Part shown: positions 10,452 to 22,485 of the stretch, one piece after another
How the letters are laid out: the number at the start of each line of letters is the position of its first letter
How positions within the stretch are numbered: the stretch's first letter is position 1
NCBI GenBank assembly: GCA_033439265.1
Contig: JAVTVX010000015.1
Location: 754,001 to 818,000 of the forward strand
DNA length: 64,000 nucleotides
Source: Dillenia suffruticosa
Taxonomy: Eukaryota > Streptophyta > Magnoliopsida > Dilleniales > Dilleniaceae
Direction of reading: 5' to 3'
Notes under the pieces: model-generated
The model's database searches: none
Seen by the model: only the letters and a program-made list of their open reading frames with translations
What the model was told of the DNA's origin: nothing
Position numbers and translations under genes: made by a program

Positions 10452-13400
10452 TATTTTTTCCTTCTTTTCCTTGAGGAGACAAAGAATGGAGTATGGACAG
10501 AGAAGGAATGAAAACCAATGAAGTATGAACAGAGGATGCATTGATCCTCCTATTAGGTAACCATGATACACTCAAACTAATTATAGCGTAAGTGAGCAGC
10601 CTAAAATTGATGAGAGAAGGTTACATAAACAATAAACTATTTCTTAGTTGTCAAATTAAACACTATTGTTATGACTTCAATCAGGTCAAATTCCAGTTAA
10701 AACTCTTTCTTCACTCTTTTGGGAATGTGCATGGGCAAGGGAGGGGACTGAAAACCGACAAATGTTCGAAGTAAAAAGAAGTCAAAATTAAGGGCAATCT
10801 AAAGTAATGCTTACCGAAGAATGTTTGTCTATCTGGAGAAAACATACAAAGAAAACATTGCAGAGATATCCACTGCAAATTACAAGAAAGAGAACACCGA
10901 TAATAATATTTGTACAAAAGAAACTGTGTTGCCCGACCAAAGGGCCATGCATAGGCAACATCAGGTACAATCCTTCTTACAAATTTACTCCAAACAAACC
11001 AGAGGAGTTTCAATTACACAAAAGCTTGTGAAGTATTTCATATTATTCAGCATTCTATATTAGGGTCCTTAACCTAAGGAGCCAGTGGTTTCTTTCTGGA
11101 GAACCTCAGGAAACTTCATGGACCAGCTAGGTATGATCAACATGCTTTAGAAGAAGAAAGACAAATCCTGTTTGACAACCACAGTTGACTCCAATTAATG
11201 ACACATGCTATTCTCATTTGCACAGTGACAAAGTATCCAGTTGCTTGCTTTTAACCGTTTCCTCCAATGACTTTTTATCCTAACAGAGATAATTCACAGA
11301 TTTTTGCTTTCAATTATCATCAGACATCATTACAAAAGTTATGCCGTGAATTGAGATATAGAGACAGATTCGCAAGGGAAACCAAGCTGCTTCATGCAAG
11401 TAGAATGGACCACCAGGTGGCCACTGAAGCCTAATTATTCATCGAAGAGGACTAGCTTTAGCTCAAATACCGAGATAGGCACTAAAACATGCTTGCTTTA
11501 GGATCATTCCTAAGCCAATGATCTATCGCTGTTTATGACCTTTTGTTTTGTTTGAATAGATTGAGAGGCTTTTCAGCTCACAAATGAAATGCTCCCTTGA
11601 CCCTAATTACAGCAGGTCAAGTGGAGATCCATATCCAACCAAGAATCTCCCAACACTCTGCAATGGGTACGGAGCCAAACCATATAAGCCCAACTACATG
11701 AACAAGGGAAATGATGGGAGTTTATGCTATTCTATGACTCTCCACATGACTTTAGCTCTTCTTACACCCTGCTGAACTTGGTGAAGACAATGAGTTGAGC
11801 ACAAACCATAGGACGTGGATAGAACCAAAGGTCAATAAGCTCAGCCAACTCATGCACACAGAACATGCATCAAGCATAAATTTCACTTTTGAGATCAGTT
11901 ATAGTTAGGAACTATCCCCAGGATTAATGAATTTGAAGTCATTTTACCAAATTCCATACTCTCATAAAAGGAAAAAGGTATGTGACGTACAGTTGCAAAA
12001 CATCCGATGGTCATGATTAGCTACACCTATACCAGCTGCATGTATATTAATTGGCTGACCAAAAGTTGAAGTGCACATATTGGTTGTTACCACAGAAGAA
12101 GGGATAATTTGGTTCAAGGGAAAAACTTATAAGGGTGATGTACCCTTGTCTTCTAGTATCCTTCTCCCCAAACTTGTTCCTTCACCTTGTTGATAAGTGC
12201 CCAAATTTTGAAATGAGATAGGAGTCACCACATGGACAAGAAATCAACTAAATAATAGGTAGGAAATCCCACAGTCCTCTCTTTAGTGAGACATGTTCCA
12301 AAGGAAGCTTATAAACTTCTATTGGGGAGCAGAGGGTTTGAATGCCACAGACCAAGTCAGATTAATCTCCTTTTCTGAGATCACTCAGCAAAAGTGCAAG
12401 GTCTTAAACATAAGGTTCATATATTTCTTTCCTCCATAGTAAAATATTTGTTTTCTTAATCAATTTTCAAGTTTGATCCCAGAAGCACAATTGATCAATA
12501 CTGTGTACAATTATCTTTTGCTATAATTCTGCCATCAGGTCCTACTCCCACAAAATTTAACACAACCAGGGGCAATAGAATGGGGCAGCTTCCCCCCCCC
12601 CCCCCCCGCGGCGGAGATTTTAAGAAAAAAATGTATATATATTAGATACAAATTCAGAAAAATTATAAGCCCAAATCCCCGCCGAGTAAAATTATAACTC
12701 CAAATGAATGTTGCATTTCACCCTGATATAAATTTCACACTTTGCCTTTAAACACAATTCCGTTTTTACAATACAAAACCAGCCAACTCCCGCATAATTC
12801 CTCCATTTCTTTTAATAAACTAATCAATTCATTCGAATTTCGATTCCCACTTCCAAATTTAGCCATAACTTTACTTCCATTGCTCCACTAACAGAGAGAC
12901 ACAGACTTCAGACAAACTAGACACAACCAATCACAGCAAACCCCCATTCCCGAACAAATTCGGACTAGTCTCTTTCCATGTTCAGCATTCACCATCCAAA
13001 AATCAAATTATCAAACAAAGGATTCTAAAAACACATGCACAATAATCACATTAAAAACTATTCATGTTCGTTAGAACGCTAACTCTCCCAAAAGTTCACT
13101 TTTCATTTTTAATAACCCTGACTCATATAAAGCGCGATTCAATCACAGAACAGAGACAATTAGTTTCAGAAGTTTTATAACTAAAAACCCTAACCTGTAG
13201 GAGAAGACCAAGCGGCGTGAATAACACAACGCTCCTGGACATTAGAGCAGAATCCAACACTAATTTTGTTAAGATCGCCACGAAGAACCGATCCGGACCA
13301 GACGGAGGCTCCGTCATAGACGGTGACTTGGCCAGCGAGAACCACATTGGGAGCGACGTAGGCGTCGACGGCAACCTTGGGAATCCATTGACCCAATGGA

Positions 13401-13564
13401 ATAATCTTTCTCTGCCCTCTGTAGTCCCATTTCACTCCATCTGGTGATTCTGTGATGGTTTTTGCAGCTTCGACGGAGAAAGAGCGGCGGAGAAGAAGGT
13501 TTTGAGGTGAGGGAGGTGTCGAATTTAGGGCTTTTCTGGTCAGTCGAGCTAGTGTTGTCGCCAT
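9164..13564 (-). CDS. GAMMACAL2: gamma carbonic anhydrase-like 2, mitochondrial complex I subunit
   Basis: Two coding exons: 13564-13195 (ATG 13564-13562) and 9531-9164 (stop TGA 9166-9164), split by a 3663 bp GT-AG intron in phase 1. The product is 245 residues. The Arg-rich N terminus (MATTLARLTRKAL, then LLLRRSFSVEAA) is a typical mitochondrial presequence. The rest is the left-handed beta-helix of gamma carbonic anhydrases: VKWDYRGQR and PKVAVDAYVAPNVVLAGQV in exon 1, and CTIEPECIIGQHSILMEGSL and ELWAGNPARFVRALT in exon 2, ending YLEVEKMKKSLGIHI. CAL proteins sit in the matrix-facing gamma-CA domain of plant complex I and help its assembly. Compared with my memory of Arabidopsis GAMMACAL2, about three residues are missing at the exon junction, around residues 129-132 (AETCIVTIG). 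CAL1 and CAL2 are close paralogues; the WDYRGQR context fits CAL2. Confidence 0.93.
10394..10451. repeat. compound (CT)n-(AC)n microsatellite
   Basis: A CT run (about 10394-10430) passes directly into an AC run (to about 10451), inside the GAMMACAL2 intron. A C16 run lies in the same intron at 12592-12607. I saw no other gene in the 3.7 kb intron. Confidence 0.95.
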
Positions 13565-14393
13565 TGAAGCCGGTGATAGAGAAGGGGGGTTTGGTTTTGT
13601 TTGGCTGAGGCCCTGCTCACTCGGACTGAAGCCGCGGAATCAACAACTCGGCACCTCGGCACCTGCGGGCAGAAATGAATTGCCATGGGCATGGTTGGCC
13701 CGCGGGCCAGGCATATAATATGGGTAGCACGGGTCGAGATTTTGGCCCGAAAGGTCGAGCGGGCAATAGAATAATATCACGTTAAATAGATTAAATAAAT
13801 TAATTTGTATTGTTATAAATTAATCGATTTTTATTTAAATTAGTAATAATATTTTGATTAATTTAAATAAATATTTCATTTAAAATTTAACTAAAACATA
13901 TTGATATTGATTGATCGATAAAATTTGATATACTTAATTTATGATTCATTGAAAATAAAAAATTAAACTTTCGATAATAATAAGTTTTTGAGCTTAATTA
14001 GATGATCGGGTCCAATAATTGAGATTAAAATTCTTAAGAGTGATATTAGGAGAAAACTACAAATCGTTGAAAATAATTTTTCGTTTAAAATCATGAAAAA
14101 TCATAACTTGAAAGACAAACTACCATCAAAGACAAAATTAAAAATTATAATAGGGGAGGAATATAAAATGTATTTATGACCATAATTTCAAAATATAAAA
14201 ATTATAATTTTTAAAAATGAACAATATTTGAAATTAATGATGTATCTTTTGGGTTCACTCCTAAACTTTATTATTATATAATTCAATTACGTTTGGATGA
14301 AATAAGTTAATAAATACTCCTAAACTTGTGTTTGGACCAAAAAAAAAATCATATTGCAAAGAAAGGAAATACATTGTTATAAATCTAAGGAAT
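13565..14393. other. GAMMACAL2 5' flank and AT-rich DNA
   Basis: The GAMMACAL2 5' UTR and promoter should lie just right of 13564. A GC-rich block at about 13685-13770 contains TTGGCCCGCGGGCCAGG and other GGCCCG words, like those in the hAT-like element at 37250, but I could not find a matching second end. The rest is AT-rich with no gene seen. Confidence 0.4.
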
Positions 14394-14398
14394 ATGAA

Positions 14399-14719
14399 TG
14401 GATATCCATAAATTTGGATGAATGTATATAGTCATTGACATTAGAGTGACTATTAGCTTTTGAGTTCAATATAATTTTTGGTTTTCGAATTGTCGCACTT
14501 AATGAAAGTGACCGTCCATGTTCATTTCAAATGCCTATATATAATCTCCTTATAACTTCATTTGTACACCGACAAGAGAAATAAAATTCTTCTTGTCCCT
14601 ATTCTTTCTTTATATATATTGTGTTTAAATTTTAAATTATATTTGTTTTTATACTATTTCGATTTCTATTTTGAGCTTATTATATTGTGGACTTCAAAAA
14701 CCAAAGTTTTATAATATGC
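14399..14719 (+). repeat. 5' LTR of the Ale-type copia element
   Basis: It starts TGGATATCCA (a perfect 10 bp palindrome) and ends TTATAATATGC just before the primer-binding site. The shared core includes TATATA followed by CTTATAACTTCATTTGTACA, a promoter-like segment also present in the 3' LTR. Confidence 0.85.
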
Positions 14720-17700
14720 TATCAGCACGATATTGCTCATGGACGCGTAAATTATTACATACAAGGTATGGTGATAATCTTATACTTGATTTTTTAATTT
14801 GATCCATTTATTTTGATATATTTTTTTCCAATATGTTGTTTGGCTATTGATAATTTTGAATTCTGTAATATCTTGTCCGTTTATATATATTTTAGTTGAA
14901 TATTTATATTAATATATTGACAATTCTAATAATTATTGAAATTATCTCATTTTTCAATATATTATTGAACGTGTATATATTTAGGAAATGAATACTAACT
15001 TGTATTCTAGTTAAAGAAATTTGGAAAATTATGACATGTTGATCCTTTTTGCTTAAATGATTTACTTGTTTTATTTTGATTGAATCACATTATATGTGAA
15101 ATAATTGATTAATTTATATATGAAATATTTGAGAAATTGTTCAAATGAATAATTATATCATGAATTTGAGCTATTTTAAATTTTGGTCATTCAATTTAAT
15201 GTGATGGTCGTGGGTTTTTTTTTATATATTAGGAGTAAATACTATTTATAAATTGAATTTATAAATAAAATCATACCACTATTATAAATATTAGTAAAGA
15301 CACTCATATATACATATTTATATTTATATGACATGTTTATATATTGATATATCATAACGTAACAATATAAATATTTATGTATCGAATACTTGATTCAATT
15401 CTTTTGAATGTCAACTATTCGTATATTCTTTAAAATGAATATAATAATATATAATTATTCTTATGAATGTAATTATGGACATGGGCCAGGGCTACAATTA
15501 TAGATGTAGATGTGGTCGAGATAGTAACTATTTTCAAGGTAGTCATTCTTAGAATATATATTATCTCTTGAAGCGGGAAAAATGAGAAAATGACAAAAAT
15601 GATCAAAATAGAAAAATATGGATAGCATGTGCCGTTGATGTGAGGTGATTGGATATTAATCATGTACCTGTCGTATGCCAAAACATCTTATAAATTTTTA
15701 TCAAATATCATTGAAAGAAAAAGATGAACTTGTAGTGATGAATCGTTTATGTTAAAATAATAATCCTGATAATACTTATGAGGGTTTGGCAAATTTGTCC
15801 CATTTAAATGTTGGTGATTTTTTCCATGATATAAATGAATGTTTATTTTCCTTATTACTTTATAATTATTATTTATTACAAATTTCATTATTTATTTATT
15901 TCATGAAAAATCTATGAATATTATTCATCCATCGTTGGATCCAACATCAAAGATAAGCATATTTATCTTGTAGACAGTGCACTACACATATAATCCTCAA
16001 AAGCAAAAGATACTTCTCTCATCTTAGTATGAAAAAGCAAAATGTAAATACTATATCTGGTATGTAATCTTGATTGAAAGCTCCGAAAAAGTAAAAATTT
16101 TACTACTAGAATGGACAAATTTTATGATCAATAATACATTATTTTCACCAAAATTCTACAAAAATTTATTGAGTTTCAAAAATATTTGTCACAATGGTTA
16201 TCATATTGGGATAACCAATGTGAGAAATATTGAGTATTTATGCATTATAAATATTAAATTGAGACAATAACAAATATTAAAAAGACTTAGTTTTTCCTTA
16301 GGTCTTTATTATATATATATATATGACCAATTGAAGTAAATGTAACGGTAAACAAGAAGTTTACTAATTCAAATGCATTTTTATTGTCGTATGATTGATT
16401 TGGTCATATGAATTTGTAATGATGTGATGAATTATTCATAATTTTACTGGACATCTATTGAAGAATCTACAAATTCTTCAATCTCATGAATTTTTATACA
16501 CTACATATTATCAAGGCAAAATGATAATAAAGTCATTATCAAATAGAATTGGGATTAAATCCTTTAAATTTTTGAATCAAATATATGGTGTTATATGTAG
16601 ATTGATTCATTCATCATGTAAACTATTTAGATATTTTATGGTTTCAACTGATGTGTTTACAAGATAGTCACATATATGTATATTATCAACTCGAAATTTT
16701 GACGTTTTTGGAGATTGTTTGCTTAAATAATTCGATTACAACTACAATTTTCAAATTATATTATCAAAACGATTCGTTTTGATAATCTAGAAAATTTACA
16801 TCATAAGCATTTAATGATTATTATATGTTTATTGGAATAAAGTTTGAATATCATATTATACAACCCAAAATGGCTTGATGGAGTCATTTATTAAGTATCT
16901 TTAATTAATTGCGAGATCATTGTTTATGAAATCTCAAACTCCCTGTAAATGCTTTGGGACATGCAATTTTATATATAGCAACTCTTATTCACAACCGACC
17001 TACTGGTTATAAAAAATTCTCTGCCTTACAATTGGTTTCTGGACAAGAACTAAATATCTCTCATTTATGTACTTTTGGTTGACTGTATATATCATAATTG
17101 TCCCTCCACATAGAACCAAAATAGGACCTCAAAAGAAATTCAAAATATATGTTGGATATGAATCTCATTCTATTATCAAATATCTTGAACCATTCATAAG
17201 GATATTTTTACGGCTCGATTAGCTGATTATCATTTTGATAAAATAAATTTTCTAACTTTAGAGGAAAATAACACAAGAAAAGAAAAGCTAGAAAAAGAGA
17301 TTATCTGGAGTAATTCATCTTTATTTCATCTTGATTCTCATATAAAACATTATGAACTAAAAATTCAATGAATAATTCATTTACAATAGATTGAAAATTA
17401 ACTGTCAGATTATTTTTCTTATCCAAAATGGATAACTAAGTCATATGTTCCTACTGAGAGTGCTCTTATTAGAATTGATGTCTTTGAAAAACCACTAATA
17501 ACAAATGAACCTAAATCACGTGTAAAGCACGAAAGATCAATTAGTTCTAAAGATAAACCCCCCAAAAGAAGAAGGGAGTAGATAGTCAATTGACCATAGG
17601 GAAGAAAAGCATATGAATGACCCAATTCATGACAATCTTTTTGAATATTTGAACCTTTAAAAGAGAATATGAAAAATCATGAAATATCAATCAATTATAT

Positions 17701-18742
17701 TTCTATAATGAAAACATGGGATTGGAAAATATCATTGTTAATAACATATTTGCATATAATGTGGTAATTGACGCCCTAAATGAAAATAATGATTATGACC
17801 CCACGATTATAAAGAAATGTAAACCAAAAAATGATTGACCAAAATGGAAGGATGTAATTCAGGCCGAATTAAAATTCCTCTCAAAAAATGTGATTTTTTG
17901 TCCTATTGTCAAAACACTAGAAGGTGTTAAACTGATAGGTTACAAGTGGACATTCGTGTGAAGAAGAAACAAGAAAAATAAGATCAAACGATACAAAACA
18001 TGACTTATAGCACAATATTTTTTTTTACAAAAATCTGATACAGACTTTGAAGGGACATATTCTCCTATGATAGATGAAATCACTTTTCTCTATCTTCTTG
18101 GATTGGTAATACATGAAAAACTTCATATACAATTAATAGATATTGTTATTGTTTATCTGTATAGTGCACTGAATAATTATATATACATGAAAGTTTCAGA
18201 AAGACTAAAAATGGTTAAAGCATACAATTCAAATTCTTGAAAATTATTTTATATTAGATTATAAAGATTTTTGTATAGTTTAAAACAATCTGAGCATATG
18301 TGATATAATTGTCTCACTGAATATTTGTTGAAAAAAAGTTATGTAAATAATCAAATTTACTCATGTTTTTGTATAGAAATCCAAACATGAATTCATAATT
18401 ATCACTATGTTAATAATTTAAATATAATTGAAACTCTTAAAGAGATTTCATATACCATAAGTTCTTTAAGGAAAGAATTTGAAATGAAAGATTTTAGGAA
18501 AACAAAATTTTGTTTCGACCTATAGTTCGAATATTAAAAGGATGGAATTTTTATCTAACAATCAACTTACACTAAGAAAGTATTGGAACAATTGAATATG
18601 GATAAATCATATAAATTAACCAGTCCAATGGAAGTTTGTTCACTTGTTGAATAAAAGGATTTTCTTTTTGACCTCAGGAGGACAACGAGAAAATTCTTGG
18701 TCCGGAAGTACCATATGTAGGTGCAATTGGTGTATTGATATA

Positions 18743-19998
18743 CATTACTAGAAAACACAGATTCAGCGATAAAAATTACCGATAGAAAAAAATCTGTTAT
18801 AAATAGCAACGGAATTGCGACGGATTAATGAACGAAGGGTTACTGACAGATTAGCGATTGATTTTTTCTATCGCTAAAAAATCCGTCGCTAATTTTTCGC
18901 TTATAAGGGTCGAAGGAAAAAAAAATATATATATATATATATATAAAGAAAAATTATCAGCAATAGATTAACGAATGATTTTTTTTATCGCAAAAAAATC
19001 CGTCGCTAATATTAAAAAAAATATATGTAAAATTATCAGTGACGGGTTAATGACGGATTTTTTTGTGACTGAAAAAATTTATCGCTGATAGTTTTCAAAG
19101 GTAAAAAAATTTAAAAAAAAAAGGAACTATCAGCGACAGATTTTTTCCGTTGCAAAAAAAATCTGTCGTTAATCCATTGGTAAAAGTATTCAAAGGTAAA
19201 AAAAATTAAAAAAAAATGAACTATTAACTGCAGATTAGTGACGGATTTTTTCCATCATAGAAAAATTAAAAATCCGTCACTAATAATATTCAAAGGTAAA
19301 AAAATTAAAAATAGGAACTATCGGTGACCGAAATTTTCCATTGCTAATAGTTCCTTTTTTATTTTATTTTATTATTTTATAATTATTTTATTATTTTTTT
19401 ACTTTTTCTTTTCTTTTATTATTTTATAATGTTTTTTCTTTATTTTTTACTTTTGTTATGTGAGAGTGTGATAAATGTTATAAAAAAAGTGAGAGTTAGA
19501 TAATAATAATAAAAAATAAAAAAATTCCACAAAAAGTATTATGGTTTACTGGTTGTAACACTCAAATATCGCCGCCTATACTCGGGTTTGATTCGGGGTG
19601 AAAACAATTTTTGCAAAAAAAAAAAGAGAGCAGCGGGCGGGGTGCGTGCACGGGCAGGGCCGTAGGGCAAGGGCGCAGGTAGGCATGTGCGGGAGCGCAG
19701 ACCCATGCACGCAATCAGCGACGGATTATCAACGGAATTATTAGCGACGGATTTTTTCCATCGCTGATACTTTTATAGATTTTCTACTATTAGTGACGGA
19801 TTAGCGACGGAAAGATTCCATTACTAATACGTCATTAATAGTTTAGCGATAGATATTTCTCCATCAATAAATTAGCGACATAGTTTTCAGTGACGGATTT
19901 AGCGACAGAAAAAATCCGTCGTTAATATTCTTTAACGATGGATTTTTTACTTTCAGTGACGAATATTTCCATCGTTGATATCTTATTTTTTAGTAATG
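18743..19998. mobile_element. non-autonomous CACTA (En/Spm-type) element with CATTA ends, nested in copia
   Basis: The element is 1256 bp with terminal inverted repeats CATTACTAGAAAA (18743-18755) and TTTTTTAGTAATG (19986-19998). A 3 bp ATA target duplication (18740-18742, 19999-20001) is the CACTA-family hallmark. Both flanks hold many subterminal repeats of the type GCGACGGATTTTTT..CGTCGCTAA in both orientations. Removing the insert with one ATA copy puts the host reverse transcriptase back in one frame across the junction, which confirms the borders. No transposase is visible. The interior has a GC-rich patch at about 19567-19715. Canonical ends are CACTA; here the third base is T at both ends. 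Confidence 0.9.
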
Positions 19999-20796
19999 AT
20001 ATTTTGTTAATAATACTCGATATGATATAATTTTTGTTAAAAACTTATTAACCGGATATAGTTTCGCTCTAACCAAAAGACATGGAAACAAAGTTATTGT
20101 ACAATATCTCCAAGATACAATTGAAATAAGTTTATTTTATCCAAATGTGTCAAATACATAATTCATTGAATATGCAGATGCTGGATATTTGTCTGATCCA
20201 CATAAAGCTCATTTTCAAATGGATTATGTATTTACATATGGTGGCACTGCCGTATCTTGGAGATCTATGAAGTAAACAATGATTGTCACATTATCGAATC
20301 ATATTGAGATATTAATGGTTCAAATGTGTGTGGATCGAATCAATAGTTAATAACCTTCAAATATCATGTGATTTAACTAGTATAAAGAAAACTTCCACAA
20401 TATTATATGAGGACAATATTGCATGCATATTTCAATTAAATGGTGAATACATTAAGAGTGACAGAACAAAATATATACCTCCCAAATTATTTTTTATGCA
20501 TGATTTAATACAAAATGGAGATATTAATATTCAAAAAATTCAATTAAGTGAAAATTTTGCAAATTTGTTCAGAAACGTATTACCCACCACAATATTCAAG
20601 AAAATGATTAATAAAATTGGGATACGGTATCTTAAAGACATCATATGATATTTTCATAAGAGAATATAATATGAAATGTTTTATATATAAAGAAAGATGT
20701 ACCATTTTTCTTTCACCAGAGTTTTTGTCCCACTTGATTTTCCCTAATAAAGTTTTAATGATACATATTTCTTACACAAATGATATCCAAGGAGAG

Positions 20797-21154
20797 TGGA
20801 TGTCCATAAATTTGAATGGATATAAGTTAAATTATAAAAAATGAATTTGGATGAATGTACATAATCATTTATGTTAGAGTGACTGTTAACTTTTGAGTTC
20901 AAGGTGACTCCGGGCTTTTGAATTGTCATAGGTAATGAAGGTAACCGTTCATGTTCATTTTAAGTGCCTATATATAAGCCCTTATAACTTCATTTGTACA
21001 TCAATAAGAGAAACAAAATTCTTATTGTCTCTATTTTTTCTTTAGATATATATTGTGTTTAAGTTATGAATTAAATTTATTTTTGCACTATTTTGATTTT
21101 TATTTTGAGCATATTATGTTGTAGATCTCAAAAACCCAAATTTTTATAATATAC
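20797..21154 (+). repeat. 3' LTR of the Ale-type copia element
   Basis: It is collinear with 14399-14719 but about 37 bp longer, owing to an extra AT-rich segment near its start (about 20820-20855). Many substitutions separate the two LTRs, so the insertion is old. The exact 3' edge is ambiguous by one base: 21154 gives a 5 bp duplication, while 21155 gives a canonical CA end. Confidence 0.85.
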
Positions 21155-21976
21155 ATGAAATTATTGAGTTTATATCAAGGTTAAATTGGTTCAATTATTG
21201 AATATTGGTATATATTAAATAAAATTTTGGATTCGAATGTTGTATATGGAGAAAATAGACGTCGAGAAAGTTTTACTTTTTAAAAAATGAATCTAACTCA
21301 AATTAGATTTAATCAAATTCAATATAATTACGGATGTGATTCTTAGATACCTTGGAATTGTATTAAAAAAAAGGATGAGAAACCATGGTAGGCTCAACAA
21401 TTTGTTGGAAGTTTTTGGGTTTACTAAATTTCTTTGATTTGACTCGTTGTATACTTTACCCTTTAACTATAGAGATCTTGAATTCGGTTCTGAAAATGAT
21501 AAAAAAATATTTGTGAGAGTCAACTTATAAAATGGACCTTATAATGCTAGAATTGGATTAGTCAGATAAATGTCGGATATCGGTGATGAAAAAAAAAAAA
21601 GGAACAAGTTTTTCGGCTTGAACATCTAGTATAACTCATCCCTTAGGGCAGTCCTAGATTGGCCCAGAGGACATAAGTATTAATTGGGGCCATGTAGTTG
21701 GGCCAATTTAGGCCCAAGTTTAGGTGCTCCAAACATTAAAAGTCATTTACTTGTTAAACGAGGCATAATCACTCCACCTGTACCGATAAAAAAAGAAATC
21801 ACTCCACTGTCATCCTTCCCAAAAAAAAAAAAAAAAAGAATCGCCCATAAAAGGAAATGAATATTGGCGGTAAAAATTACCCATAAATCCCAACGTGGCA
21901 TCTCCTCATTGGCTCCGATGTATGTATGTATTTTTAAAATGATAATCATGGGCATGACATAGAAAACACATATATG

Positions 21977-21986
21977 TTTTCCCGCC
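21977..21986 (+). promoter_or_regulatory. E2F binding site in RBR promoter
   Basis: TTTTCCCGCC matches the canonical E2F/DP consensus TTTSSCGC-type site exactly in its core and lies 500 bp upstream of the RBR start codon. A second, weaker site on the other strand (CTTGGCGC, about 21994-22001) follows within 20 bp. Plant RBR genes are known E2F targets, so this fits RBR feedback on its own transcription. Confidence 0.7.
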
Positions 21987-22237
21987 TAAGAGAAATGCGC
22001 CAAGCGTGCCGATTAGAGAGAGAGAGAGAGGGCGAGCAAGGAGAGGGTTTTAGTCCAAACCCGAGTTCTGTTTTTTGTTCATGACAATCAAGTCTGCTTC
22101 CATTACCAAAAAAAAAAAAAAATCAAGTCTGCTTCTCTTGACGACTAATTGCGAAGTTAGGGTTTTGATTTTGGTTCCCGGATCTGTAGATTCAGTCAGA
22201 CTCGCGAAGATCAGAGGTCAGCAAAACCTAGCTTGAG

Positions 22238-22243
<6 letters not shown>

Positions 22244-22270
<27 letters not shown>
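22244..22270. repeat. (TG)n microsatellite followed by a T run
   Basis: About 13 TG units are followed by T14, probably within the transcribed leader of RBR or a leader intron. Confidence 0.9.
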
Positions 22271-22271
<1 letters not shown>

Positions 22272-22485
22272 TTTTTTTTTTTTTCCAGTCTCTGGTGTTT
22301 GATTATTTGTTTTAATTTAGTAATGGTCATAAATTTGCAAGGGTTTCGAAGTCAATCGACGCATTCTCCTCTCTCTCTCTCTCTCTCGCATTCTGCAATT
22401 GCTGCTAATTCTTGTTCTAATCTTCATAATTAATTGACAAATTTGTTCAATTGTTTGTCGTGTAGTGGATTTCTAGGGTTTCGCC

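Larger units (their letters stand above)
14399..21154 (+). mobile_element. Ty1/copia retrotransposon, Ale/Retrofit type, decayed, with nested CACTA insertion
   Basis: A pair of LTRs (14399-14719 and 20797-21154) flanks recognisable copia parts in plus-strand order, and ATGAA target duplications flank the element (14394-14398, 21155-21159). The primer-binding site TATCAGCACGA (14720-14730) follows the 5' LTR, and a purine tract AAGGAGAG precedes the 3' LTR. Inside are gag zinc-knuckle traces (about 15480-15760), a protease/pre-integrase segment (16070-16270, NNTLFSPKFYKNLLSFKNI), integrase traces (about 16440-17250), reverse transcriptase (about 17700-18742, resuming at 20002) and RNase H (about 20160-20648). 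Stops and frameshifts occur throughout, so it cannot move by itself. Order, PBS and motifs fit the Ale/Retrofit lineage; that assignment is from memory of the family. Confidence 0.9.
21160..22485. other. RBR upstream region
   Basis: Intergenic DNA followed by the RBR promoter and 5' UTR. It contains an E2F site (21977-21986), a GA run (22015-22030), a TG run (22244-22270) and a CT run (about 22370-22387). A TAG at 22463-22465 could be the acceptor of a 5'-UTR intron just before the start codon. That intron is only a possibility. Confidence 0.5.

Noticed and set aside
10338-11063. Several overlapping open frames on both strands
   Set aside because: They lie in the GAMMACAL2 intron, one is made of CT/AC repeats, and none resembles a protein family.
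15430-15888. Two minus-strand open frames
   Set aside because: They are antisense to gag remnants of the plus-strand copia element and have no motif.
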